Source: an uncultured Eggerthellaceae bacterium
GTDB taxonomy: Bacteria > Actinomycetota > Coriobacteriia > Coriobacteriales > Eggerthellaceae
Direction of reading: 5' to 3'
Length of the DNA: 19,855 bases
Assembly: GCA_934630485.1 (NCBI GenBank)
Contig: CAKTWD010000020.1
Span: 1 to 19,855 of the forward strand
This document shows positions 6,808-13,472 of the stretch, in pieces (within the stretch, counting starts at the first letter, position 1; every line of letters begins with the position of its first letter). The notes below the pieces were generated by a model. That model made no database searches and was not told where the DNA came from. It saw only the letters and a program-made list of their open reading frames with translations. The position numbers were made by a program, and so were the translations under genes.

Positions 6808-8079
6808 CTACTCTGATTGCTGGGACCGAAGCATGTTGGATTCAAGCTCAACCGAAACCAGATCCCCAACTGCGCCGATCGCGGGTCGTTCTATTTCATG
6901 ATAGCTTTCCGTCAAGGCGAAGTCTGGCTCAATGATGGCCGATTCGTAAGTTCCCACGCGGTGTTCGAAATCGGCTAGAGCCAGTTCTTCAGAAAGCTCA
7001 CGCAGTCTTGCAGCACGCTTTTGTTTGACTTCAGCGGGGACCTGATCAGGCCTTTTTGCTGCAGGTGTCCCCTCTCTCATGGAGTAAGGGAATACGTGGA
7101 TCTTCGAGAATCGACATGCGGCGGCGAGGTTAAGCGTTTCTTGGAATTCGTCATCTGTTTCGCCAGGGAATCCGACGATGATGTCGGTGCTTAAAGACAT
7201 CGTTGGAACGAAGCGGTAGATGGTATCGACAAGCTGCTTGAATTGATCGGCGGAATAGCGTCTTGCCATCTCTCTAAGCACTTTTGAGCTTCCTGCCTGA
7301 AGCGGAAGGTGCAAATGACGACAGATCCTGCCATTGGCGGTCGCGATGACCCGAAGAAGCTTATCGTCGATGCATTCCGGTTCGATGCTTGAGATACGGA
7401 ATCGAACAGGTGAAGCGGCGTCAGGCAAATCAGCGGTTTTGGACAGAAGCTCGTTCAGAAGTTCAGGGAGCATGCGGCCTTCGTGGTTATAAGACCCAAG
7501 ATTGATTCCCGCAAGAACGATTTCTCGCGAGCCATTTTGCGCATAACGCACGCACTCAGACACCACTTCGCTGAAGTCTCGGCTCGTGGCTTTGCCTCGG
7601 GCCACATGAACGATGCAGTACGTGCAGGCGTTATCGCAGCCGTCTTGTACTTTGATGTTGACTCGCGTGTTGAACCCTTCGCCGATACGAAGACGATCTG
7701 CGTCTTCGCTCTTGATATTGGCCAGTTCCAAGTTCGTCGTCGTTGATCTAGTCACGACGTCTTGAACGAAACCGGCAAGCTCTGAGCGGCCTATGACACT
7801 CACACGAGTCGGGTCCATCTCTTGGAATTTTCCTGGGTCGATGGCCGAAGCGCATCCCGATACGACCACACGAGCGTTCGGATGGCTGTTGAGGGCATGG
7901 CGAACGGCTTTGCGTGCTTTCTTATCGGCCTCTCCTGTAACGGTGCAGGTGTTGACGAAGACGACGTCTGCGTCATGTGACGAAGCAGGTTCAAGACCAT
8001 ATGAAAAAAGGCAGGCTGCAACGTCATCCGATTCGACTCGGTTGACCTTGCAGCCCAGGTTTACTACTTGGAACTTCAT
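6808..8079 (-). CDS. mtaB: tRNA (t6A37) methylthiotransferase MtaB
   Basis: MtaB is a radical-SAM enzyme that adds a methylthio group to t6A at position 37 of ANN-decoding tRNAs. From ATG 8079 the product has 423 residues. The N-terminal MTTase domain holds the auxiliary cluster cysteines C10 (NLGCKVN), C45 (NTCTVT) and C76 (SGCA). The radical-SAM triad is C148, C152 and C155 (CDNACTYC). The C-terminal 60 residues look like the TRAM RNA-binding domain. The frame is open to 8175, but the extra 32 codons overlap the upstream gene and do not resemble the family, so 8079 is chosen. No Shine-Dalgarno sequence is visible before it; the upstream gene ends ten bases earlier, suggesting coupling. The N-terminus favours MtaB over MiaB or RimO. 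Confidence 0.95.
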   Translation of the reverse strand: MKFQVVNLGCKVNRVESDDVAACLFSYGLEPASSHDADVVFVNTCTVTGEADKKARKAVRHALNSHPNARVVVSGCASAIDPGKFQEMDPTRVSVIGRSELAGFVQDVVTRSTTTNLELANIKSEDADRLRIGEGFNTRVNIKVQDGCDNACTYCIVHVARGKATSRDFSEVVSECVRYAQNGSREIVLAGINLGSYNHEGRMLPELLNELLSKTADLPDAASPVRFRISSIEPECIDDKLLRVIATANGRICRHLHLPLQAGSSKVLREMARRYSADQFKQLVDTIYRFVPTMSLSTDIIVGFPGETDDEFQETLNLAAACRFSKIHVFPYSMREGTPAAKRPDQVPAEVKQKRAARLRELSEELALADFEHRVGTYESAIIEPDFALTESYHEIERPAIGAVGDLVSVELESNMLRSQQSE

Positions 8080-8089
8080 TGATGCAAAG

Positions 8090-8674
8090 TTAAGCGTTTG
8101 CTTTTTCAAACGCGGCGTTAACCTCGTAGCTAGCGATTGCGCAGCCGGCAACTGCGGCAATATCAACGCTTGCAACGATGTTGGAGAACGAGCCCACGCC
8201 GACGTTCGGACAAACGGATTTCACAACGTCGATATCGAAATCGGTAATACCGCTTGCAGGACCTATGACGATGGTGCAATTGAAGGGAGCGGTTTTACCT
8301 GCTTCGCTATATGCGGTAACAGCACTTGCTACCGCATCCTGAATAGGTGCGAACTCGGTGGACTTTTCGGAGAAAATGAGGCACACATCAGGCTTGCCAT
8401 CGCGGGTGACGGCACTGGCAAGAGAGTCGACGAAAGCAACCTTAGGGATATCCTCACGGTTGCAGTCCTTCGCATCAAGGGAGGCGCCCTTCTCGAGGAT
8501 GCTGGCGTAGGGTTTGAGGGCGTCGTACACTTCGGTCTCGGGGGCGGTAAGGTAAACCGTCATGGAATCAAAGCCGAGCTCGGTCACGCCTTTCACGCAA
8601 GTAAGCAGCGGCTCTGCATCGCAGGGGCCGACGACAAGGCGAAGCGTGGTCTTCTTTACGTTCTCAGTTGCCAT
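8090..8674 (-). CDS. Uncharacterised 194-residue cysteine-rich protein in the hrcA-era cluster
   Basis: I do not recognise this family. The protein has 194 residues, starts at ATG 8674 behind an AAAGG site eight bases upstream, and has no signal peptide or clear membrane segment, so it is probably cytosolic. It has seven cysteines (residues 18, 26, 71, 98, 133, 155 and 178) without a standard CxxC pair. Two stretches look like beta strands ending in a glycine turn (LRLVVGPCDAEP near 11-22 and CTIVIGPASGITD near 133-145), suggesting an alpha/beta fold, perhaps of two related halves. Codon use and spacing match the neighbours: 65 bases after dnaJ, ten before mtaB. The coding call is firm; function is unknown. 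Confidence 0.8.
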   Translation of the reverse strand: MATENVKKTTLRLVVGPCDAEPLLTCVKGVTELGFDSMTVYLTAPETEVYDALKPYASILEKGASLDAKDCNREDIPKVAFVDSLASAVTRDGKPDVCLIFSEKSTEFAPIQDAVASAVTAYSEAGKTAPFNCTIVIGPASGITDFDIDVVKSVCPNVGVGSFSNIVASVDIAAVAGCAIASYEVNAAFEKANA

Positions 8675-8739
8675 TAAAGGTGCCTTTCTATTGGGGCTTT
8701 CGTGTTGGCCATGCTTTTGAGTCGATTCAATACCTTACG

Positions 8740-9879
8740 CTAACTAAGCGCGTCGCGCAATTTTTGAAGTGGATTGCGCGACGAGGAAACGTCTTCGCCA
8801 AGCTCGCGGGCAAGCGATTCGAGGATCTCGCGCTGTTTCTTGTTCAGCTTCCTAGGGATTTCGACCGAAACGTGCACGTACAGGTCACCGCGGTTTGAAG
8901 ACTTGAAACGCGGCATTCCTGCGTTTTTAACGCGAACGACCTGGCCGTTCTGACATCCCTCGGGAATGCGGACTTTAACCTTCTCGTCAGGCAAGATGCC
9001 GTCGATTTCAACCTCGCATCCAAGAGCGGCTTGAACCATGGAGACGTTGGCGCGAGCGTGAAGGTTGTCTCCGTCGCGCTCAAAGAACTCATGCGGCTGG
9101 ATGCGACATGTGACGATAAGATCGCCCGTGGCAGCACCGCGGACGCCTGCTTCTCCGAATCCGGTAACGCGAAGTTGCTGGGCATCTCTGATACCAGCAG
9201 GGACCTCGACGGTAACACGCTGACGATCGGGGACGCGTCCCTGGCCTTCGCACTCGGGGCACGCATTCTCGATGATCTTGCCGGTGCCTCCGCAGTGCTT
9301 GCATGTGGAAGTTGATTGCATGTCGCCCAAGAAAGTACGCTGGACGGTAACAACGCGACCAGTGCCGTGGCAATCGGGACAGGTAGCTTCATGTCCTTTT
9401 TCGCCCAGGCCATTGCCGCCGCATTCAGGGCACGGCGCCAGGCGATCGTAGATGATTTCCTTCTTAACGCCGCTCGCGGCTTCTTCAAGAGAAATGCGAA
9501 GGCCAACGCCCATATCGCGACCGTCTTGACGAACGCGGGCGCCGCCGGCTGCCCCGCCGCCAAAGAAGCTGCTGAAGATGTCGCCCATTCCTCCGAACCC
9601 GCCGAAGATATCGTCGAAGTCGACATAACCGCTGCCGCCGAACGGACCCTGTCCGCTTGCCGCACCGGGAATCGTGCCGTACCGATCGTATGCAGCACGT
9701 TTGTTGGCGTCAGAGAGCACGTCGTAGGCTTCGTTAAGCTCCTTGAACTGATCTTCGGCGTCTTCCGCCTTGTTAACGTCGGGGTGGAGTTTGCGAGCTT
9801 GGCGTCGGAACGCCTTTTTAATCTCGTCTTCAGTTGCATCGCGGGAAACTCCGAGCACTTCATAGAGATCTTTTGCCAT
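8740..9879 (-). CDS. dnaJ: Chaperone protein DnaJ (type I Hsp40)
   Basis: DnaJ delivers unfolded clients to DnaK and stimulates its ATPase. The 379-residue product is a full type I protein: a J domain at residues 1-70 with the HPD tripeptide (KLHPDVNK), a Gly/Phe-rich linker with several GGF repeats to about 115, and four zinc repeats (CPECGGNG, CPDCHGTG, CKHCGGTG, CPECEGQG). The C-terminal client-binding domains and a dimerisation tail follow. Start ATG 9879 has AAAGGT about eleven bases upstream. It follows hrcA by 51 bases, and no grpE or dnaK lies between, so the DnaK partners must be encoded elsewhere. CIRCE/HrcA control is likely. Confidence 0.98.
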   Translation of the reverse strand: MAKDLYEVLGVSRDATEDEIKKAFRRQARKLHPDVNKAEDAEDQFKELNEAYDVLSDANKRAAYDRYGTIPGAASGQGPFGGSGYVDFDDIFGGFGGMGDIFSSFFGGGAAGGARVRQDGRDMGVGLRISLEEAASGVKKEIIYDRLAPCPECGGNGLGEKGHEATCPDCHGTGRVVTVQRTFLGDMQSTSTCKHCGGTGKIIENACPECEGQGRVPDRQRVTVEVPAGIRDAQQLRVTGFGEAGVRGAATGDLIVTCRIQPHEFFERDGDNLHARANVSMVQAALGCEVEIDGILPDEKVKVRIPEGCQNGQVVRVKNAGMPRFKSSNRGDLYVHVSVEIPRKLNKKQREILESLARELGEDVSSSRNPLQKLRDALS

Positions 9880-9930
9880 TGAAGTCGTTACCTTTCAGTT
9901 CTCATCCGAACCTGCAATATGCAGTCGGCC

Positions 9931-10947
9931 TTAGTCTTCATCAAGGGCCGAACTGGCCATATGGACGGCCTTAAGCGCCCGTGAGTAATCCATTCTGGTT
10001 GGTCCGATGACGGCGACCACTCCCTCGTTCTCGCCGCGACCGTAACGGCTGGCGACAATCGAGACACCCGAAAGAAGCTCTGAGCTGTTCTCGGTGCCGA
10101 TTTTGACGATGGGCATATCATCGGTGGAGCATTCCATGAGTTCGAGAAGAACCGTGTCGTCGTCGAACGCCTGAATTACCGGAAGAAGAGATTCCGATCG
10201 ACTGAACTCGGGTTTCTTCATAAGTGAGGACATTCCCAGGCGATGGGAATGATTCGAGTCCGAATCATTCAGGCAGTCGAGGATCTCATCGACGACAAGC
10301 GCTGTAAGCGGATCACCCGCAGCGTCGTTTTTTAGAATCGTTGCAATATCGGAAATGCGGCCGCTTTCGCTTGACCGCGCGCAGAACGCGTTGTTCAACA
10401 GCTTTTGAACACGCGACAATTCGTCAGCGGAAACTTCGTCTTTGAAGTCGATTTTGCGATTGAGGACATCTCCGGATTTGGTGACGATGACGATAACCGC
10501 GTGATGCGCATCAAGCGAGATCAGAGTGATTTGGCGCACTTTGCGCTCTTCAATTACCGGAGCAAGAACAATGGAAAGGCAGTCGGTAAGATGCGAAAGG
10601 GCTGCCGAAGTTTGCTCCATCAGGTCATCGAGCTCGCGTGCGCTGTTCCTAAGGTGTGTGACAGCCGCCCTGGAGCGTTCGTCGTCTTGCACCACGCCCG
10701 AAGAGATGAGTTCGTCTACGAACGCGCGATAGCCGAAGTCGGTGGGAATACGACCCGAAGAGGTGTGGGGCTGCGAAATGTATCCCTGTTCCTCGAGGGC
10801 CGAAAGCTCATTGCGAACCGTAGCGGGACTTACCCCAAGCTGATAGCGCTCGGTAAGAGTTCTAGAGCCAACAGGCAATGCACGTTCCACGTACTCTTCG
10901 ATCAGCGCAGAAAGAACCCGCTGACGACGATCGGATAGCACTGCCAT
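9931..10947 (-). CDS. hrcA: Heat-inducible transcription repressor HrcA
   Basis: HrcA represses chaperone operons by binding the CIRCE operator and depends on GroEL for activity. From ATG 10947 the product has 338 residues. The N-terminal winged helix-turn-helix is clear (DRRQRVLSALIEEYV, VGSRTLTERYQLGVSPATVR, LEEQGYISQPHTSSGRIPTD). The middle and C-terminal regions carry the family's inserted and GAF-like domains, ending near GVVAVIGPTRMDYSRAL. A GTG at 10950 directly before the ATG is an alternative start; GGGAAGG lies upstream. A CIRCE-like site 64 bases upstream implies autoregulation. dnaJ follows, and probably five further genes as far as era. Confidence 0.97.
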   Translation of the reverse strand: MAVLSDRRQRVLSALIEEYVERALPVGSRTLTERYQLGVSPATVRNELSALEEQGYISQPHTSSGRIPTDFGYRAFVDELISSGVVQDDERSRAAVTHLRNSARELDDLMEQTSAALSHLTDCLSIVLAPVIEERKVRQITLISLDAHHAVIVIVTKSGDVLNRKIDFKDEVSADELSRVQKLLNNAFCARSSESGRISDIATILKNDAAGDPLTALVVDEILDCLNDSDSNHSHRLGMSSLMKKPEFSRSESLLPVIQAFDDDTVLLELMECSTDDMPIVKIGTENSSELLSGVSIVASRYGRGENEGVVAVIGPTRMDYSRALKAVHMASSALDED

Positions 10948-11007
10948 CACCCTTCCCTGTTCGATATGTTTACGAATCTGCTGATCGGTTATAAGAACAG
11001 CACCCGT

Positions 11008-11037
11008 ATTCTAGCAGTATGGATGTGAGAGTACTAA
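11008..11037 (-). promoter_or_regulatory. Candidate hrcA promoter overlapping the CIRCE-like site
   Basis: On the minus strand TAGAAT (11008-11013), preceded by TGC as an extended -10, lies 18 bases downstream of TTAGTA (11032-11037), a poor -35. The operator would cover the whole promoter, as expected for HrcA repression. A second possible -10 (TATAAC) lies about 20 bases further downstream. Exact start unknown. Confidence 0.4.
11011..11037. promoter_or_regulatory. Degenerate CIRCE operator (HrcA binding site)
   Basis: The canonical CIRCE is TTAGCACTC-N9-GAGTGCTAA. Here the left half is CTAGCAGTA (11011-11019, 6 of 9 matching), the spacer is exactly nine bases, and the right half is GAGTACTAA (11029-11037, 8 of 9 matching), giving 14 of 18. 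The site lies just upstream of hrcA, where CIRCE belongs. The exact spacing and location make it credible despite the weak left half; moderate or tuned repression is inference. Confidence 0.65.
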
Positions 11038-11114
11038 GCCAGTCGGTTTCAAAACGCTATTTGCACCGAACCGTTACCTAACGGCACTTTTCGCGTGTGG
11101 TGGCAACGGGTTTG

Positions 11115-12227
11115 CTATGCAAGTGAAAACAGCTCGCCGTAAAGCTCGTTGCCGCAAAGCCAGCCTTTCTCGGTTGGCGCAAAGCCCTCGTCGGTGCAGA
11201 CAATCAGTCCCTTGTCTTGCAGCTTTGCGAAGGCCTGATCCACGCCGTTAAGGTAGAGTTTTGCCTGATCGACCCATTCATGAGAAATGCCACGCGTCAT
11301 ACGCATCCCAAGCATGAGATCCTCAGCTTCTCGTTCAGGGCGGCTGAGATCGTCCGTCACAACCCTGTCGGTCATGCGCATGCGGCGTTCATCATTTTGG
11401 GTCATGGTAGCGGCGCTTCTACCGAATCCAATGTATGGCACGCCAGTCCAATAGGCAATGTTGTGCTTGCATTCATAGCCAGGTTTGGCATAGCTCGCGA
11501 CCTCGTAACGAGCAAAGCCAGCCTCGGAAAGGATGCTCTGAGCTATTTTCATATGACGAGCCTCAACATCGTCGTCTGGTTCGGGAATGAGGCCTGCCAT
11601 TACGTCGCGGTAGAACGGGGTGTGTTCCTCAATGGTGAGCGGATAGATGCTGACATGGGTAACGCCAAGTTCGATTGCGGTTTTCACGCTATCGGCAAAC
11701 GATTCGTCCGATTGCCCTGGAATGCCGCACATCAGATCGACGCTGATATTCGTGAATCGACTTTGCGCGGTTTTCACTGCCTGTTTGGCGGTAGCGGCAT
11801 CATGCGGCCTTCTCAAAAATGACAGCACGTCGTCGTCGAAGCTTTGGACCCCGATAGAAAGTCGATTAACTCCCATGGCCCAGATATCCCTGATCAGACG
11901 TTCGTCGATGCTTTCGGGGTTCGCCTCCATCGACCACTCCATATCCGGACGCGTTGTGATGACCGAAAGCGAGATGGCATACAGCAGACTGGAAAGGCGG
12001 GAAAGTCCGATGTAGGAAGGCGTGCCCCCGCCAATGTAGATGGTTTTGATCGAGCCCAGTTCGTCGGCCTTCGATTGACGCCTTATGTCGATGACCAGAC
12101 TCTCGATGTACTCGTCGATCACCTTGGAGTCATTCGGGATGGCTTCAGTTGCGAAGTCGCAGTAAGCGCAACGGCTTTTGCAGAACGGTATGTGAACGTA
12201 CATCGCACCATAGGGATCATGAGGCAT
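11115..12227 (-). CDS. hemW: Radical SAM haem chaperone HemW (coproporphyrinogen oxidase-like)
   Basis: HemW is a radical-SAM protein related to HemN that binds haem and hands it to target proteins. The 370-residue product opens with MYVHIPFCKSRCAYCDF, with the cluster cysteines C16, C20 and C23. IKTIYIGGGTPSYI (GGGTP motif), MEANPES, VNRLSIGVQSFDD and SVDLMCGIPGQ follow. The N-terminus lacks the extension typical of true HemN, and the length fits HemW. Start ATG 12227 has AGGAG five bases upstream, overlapping the TAG stop of dusB (gap eight bases). ATG 12203 could also serve. It ends the lepA-dusB-hemW cluster; no strong terminator follows, only a small CCGTTA/TAACGG repeat at 11071-11084. 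Confidence 0.93.
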   Translation of the reverse strand: MPHDPYGAMYVHIPFCKSRCAYCDFATEAIPNDSKVIDEYIESLVIDIRRQSKADELGSIKTIYIGGGTPSYIGLSRLSSLLYAISLSVITTRPDMEWSMEANPESIDERLIRDIWAMGVNRLSIGVQSFDDDVLSFLRRPHDAATAKQAVKTAQSRFTNISVDLMCGIPGQSDESFADSVKTAIELGVTHVSIYPLTIEEHTPFYRDVMAGLIPEPDDDVEARHMKIAQSILSEAGFARYEVASYAKPGYECKHNIAYWTGVPYIGFGRSAATMTQNDERRMRMTDRVVTDDLSRPEREAEDLMLGMRMTRGISHEWVDQAKLYLNGVDQAFAKLQDKGLIVCTDEGFAPTEKGWLCGNELYGELFSLA

Positions 12228-12235
12228 GTCGGCTC

Positions 12236-13219
12236 CTAATTCTCGTAGGCAAGCAGTTCGTCGAATACGGTATTGAAGTCGTCAAGGGTGTTGCACAGGT
12301 TGAATTTGCCGCGCGCGATAGAGGCTCCGGGGAGACCCGCAACATACCACATGGCGTGCTTGCGCATACGAGAAAGCGGTTTACCGGGAAGATGGGACAT
12401 TAATTCGGCGTGGCGCTTGGCAAGCTGGATTCGCTCGGTTGCGCTTGGCGGGTTCCAGGCAACCCCCTCTTTGGCGGCTTTCACTTCTTCGAAAATCCAC
12501 GGGTTTCCCTGAGCAGCTCGCCCAATCATGATGGCGGCACAGCCGGTTTCACCGAGCATGTTCAGAGCATCTTGCCCCGACGTGATGTCGCCGTTTCCAA
12601 TAACAGGGATCTCCACAGCATCCACTACCCTATGAATGGCGTCCCAATCCGCGTGCCCGCTGTACATCTGCATGGCGAAACGCCCGTGAACGGCGCAAGC
12701 TGCAGCGCCTGCCTGCTCCATGCGCTTGGCGAATTCAACACAGGTTTCGTCGCCGGTATTGTATCCGCGCCGGAATTTGACTGTGACGGGATGATTGATC
12801 GCTTGAGAGGCGCATTCGACGATTCGAGAGGCAAGTTCTGGCGTTTTCATCAATGCAGAGCCATCGCCTTTCGACACGATTTTTCGCGCAGGGCAACCCA
12901 TGTTGATGTCAATGTAGGCCAGCCTGTCTTGAAGCTGCTCTTCGATCCAAGCGGCTTCTCGTGCGATGACCTCGGGTTCGTGTCCAAAAACCTGAACGGC
13001 GACAATATCCTCGTTCTCAGCGAGATCTAAAAGATGTCGGGTCTTCTCGTTTGCGTACGAGAGCCCCTTTGCGGAAACCATTTCGGTGTAGGTGAGATCG
13101 GCTTTGTGCTCGCGGTTGATTTGACGAAACACCAAATCGCTCACGCCAGCGAGAGGCGCAAGAAGAACCCCGCGCTGATTCAGCAGAGAGCGCATGCTGG
13201 CAATGGACTGATCGCTCAA
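12236..13219 (-). CDS. dusB: tRNA-dihydrouridine synthase (DusB-like)
   Basis: Dus enzymes use FMN and NADPH to reduce uridine to dihydrouridine in tRNA. The product has about 327 residues. The FMN-binding TIM-barrel opens with GVLLAPLAGVSDLVFRQI, the catalytic cysteine is C109 in DINMGCPARKI, and VKFRRG, AVHGR and PVIGNGDI are further FMN/tRNA motifs. DusB is the usual stand-alone Gram-positive type; the exact subfamily is inferred. The frame is open to 13309, but TTG 13219 is the best start because AGGAG lies six bases upstream. ATG 13195 has no such site and longer starts overlap the preceding gene. The upstream gene stops eleven bases before, and hemW follows by eight. Confidence 0.93.
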   Translation of the reverse strand: MSDQSIASMRSLLNQRGVLLAPLAGVSDLVFRQINREHKADLTYTEMVSAKGLSYANEKTRHLLDLAENEDIVAVQVFGHEPEVIAREAAWIEEQLQDRLAYIDINMGCPARKIVSKGDGSALMKTPELASRIVECASQAINHPVTVKFRRGYNTGDETCVEFAKRMEQAGAAACAVHGRFAMQMYSGHADWDAIHRVVDAVEIPVIGNGDITSGQDALNMLGETGCAAIMIGRAAQGNPWIFEEVKAAKEGVAWNPPSATERIQLAKRHAELMSHLPGKPLSRMRKHAMWYVAGLPGASIARGKFNLCNTLDDFNTVFDELLAYEN

Positions 13220-13225
13220 AATGGA

Positions 13226-13230
13226 CTCCT
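13226..13230 (-). promoter_or_regulatory. Ribosome binding site that sets the dusB TTG start
   Basis: AGGAG directly follows the TAG stop of the small membrane-protein gene (13231-13233) and lies six bases before TTG 13219. It decides the start of dusB, because ATG 13195 has no comparable sequence. The adjacency of stop and ribosome site suggests translational coupling. Confidence 0.7.
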
Positions 13231-13419
13231 CTATGCTGCCGAAAGAGCGCTGAGGAGACCCAGGCTGGAAACGAAGAAGATGACGGTCAGGATGACGGCG
13301 CCAAGGCAACCGCAGCCGATAAGAAGCTTGGAAGATCCGCCCATTCGAGCATCATTGAGTTCCTGATCTTTTTTTTCGTTGAAGGCGTCTTCAAGCCAGT
13401 TTTCTTCTTCGTTCCTCAT
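13231..13419 (-). CDS. Small single-pass membrane protein, unknown function
   Basis: A 62-residue protein. Residues 1-28 are charged and acidic (MRNEEENWLEDAFNEKKDQE). Residues about 30-57 are one hydrophobic segment with an unusual GCGCLG start, followed by a short polar tail. This predicts a single-span inner-membrane protein with a cytoplasmic N-terminus. Support for coding comes from the tight fit between lepA (53 bases) and dusB (eleven bases) and the charge/hydrophobic pattern. The GGAG before ATG 13419 is rather distant at twelve bases. A run of eight A in the coding strand (13369-13376) is a potential slippage site. I do not recognise the family. Confidence 0.65.
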   Translation of the reverse strand: MRNEEENWLEDAFNEKKDQELNDARMGGSSKLLIGCGCLGAVILTVIFFVSSLGLLSALSAA

Positions 13420-13472
13420 TGCTGGTCGTTTCTCCGTTGTGTCGTTTGATGCTGGTAAGGCATCAAGATTTA

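Noticed and set aside
7793..8677. A 294-codon plus-strand frame opposite mtaB and the unknown gene
   Set aside because: No recognisable domains and no ribosome site; the minus-strand genes have good starts and tight spacing.
8844..9863. A 339-codon minus-strand frame overlapping dnaJ
   Set aside because: It is an out-of-frame shadow; the dnaJ frame has the J domain and four zinc repeats.
13231..13309. Frameshift fusion of the small membrane protein with DusB through the A8 run
   Set aside because: The dusB frame contains a stop at about 13352, between the A run and the dusB start, so slippage would truncate the small protein rather than fuse it.
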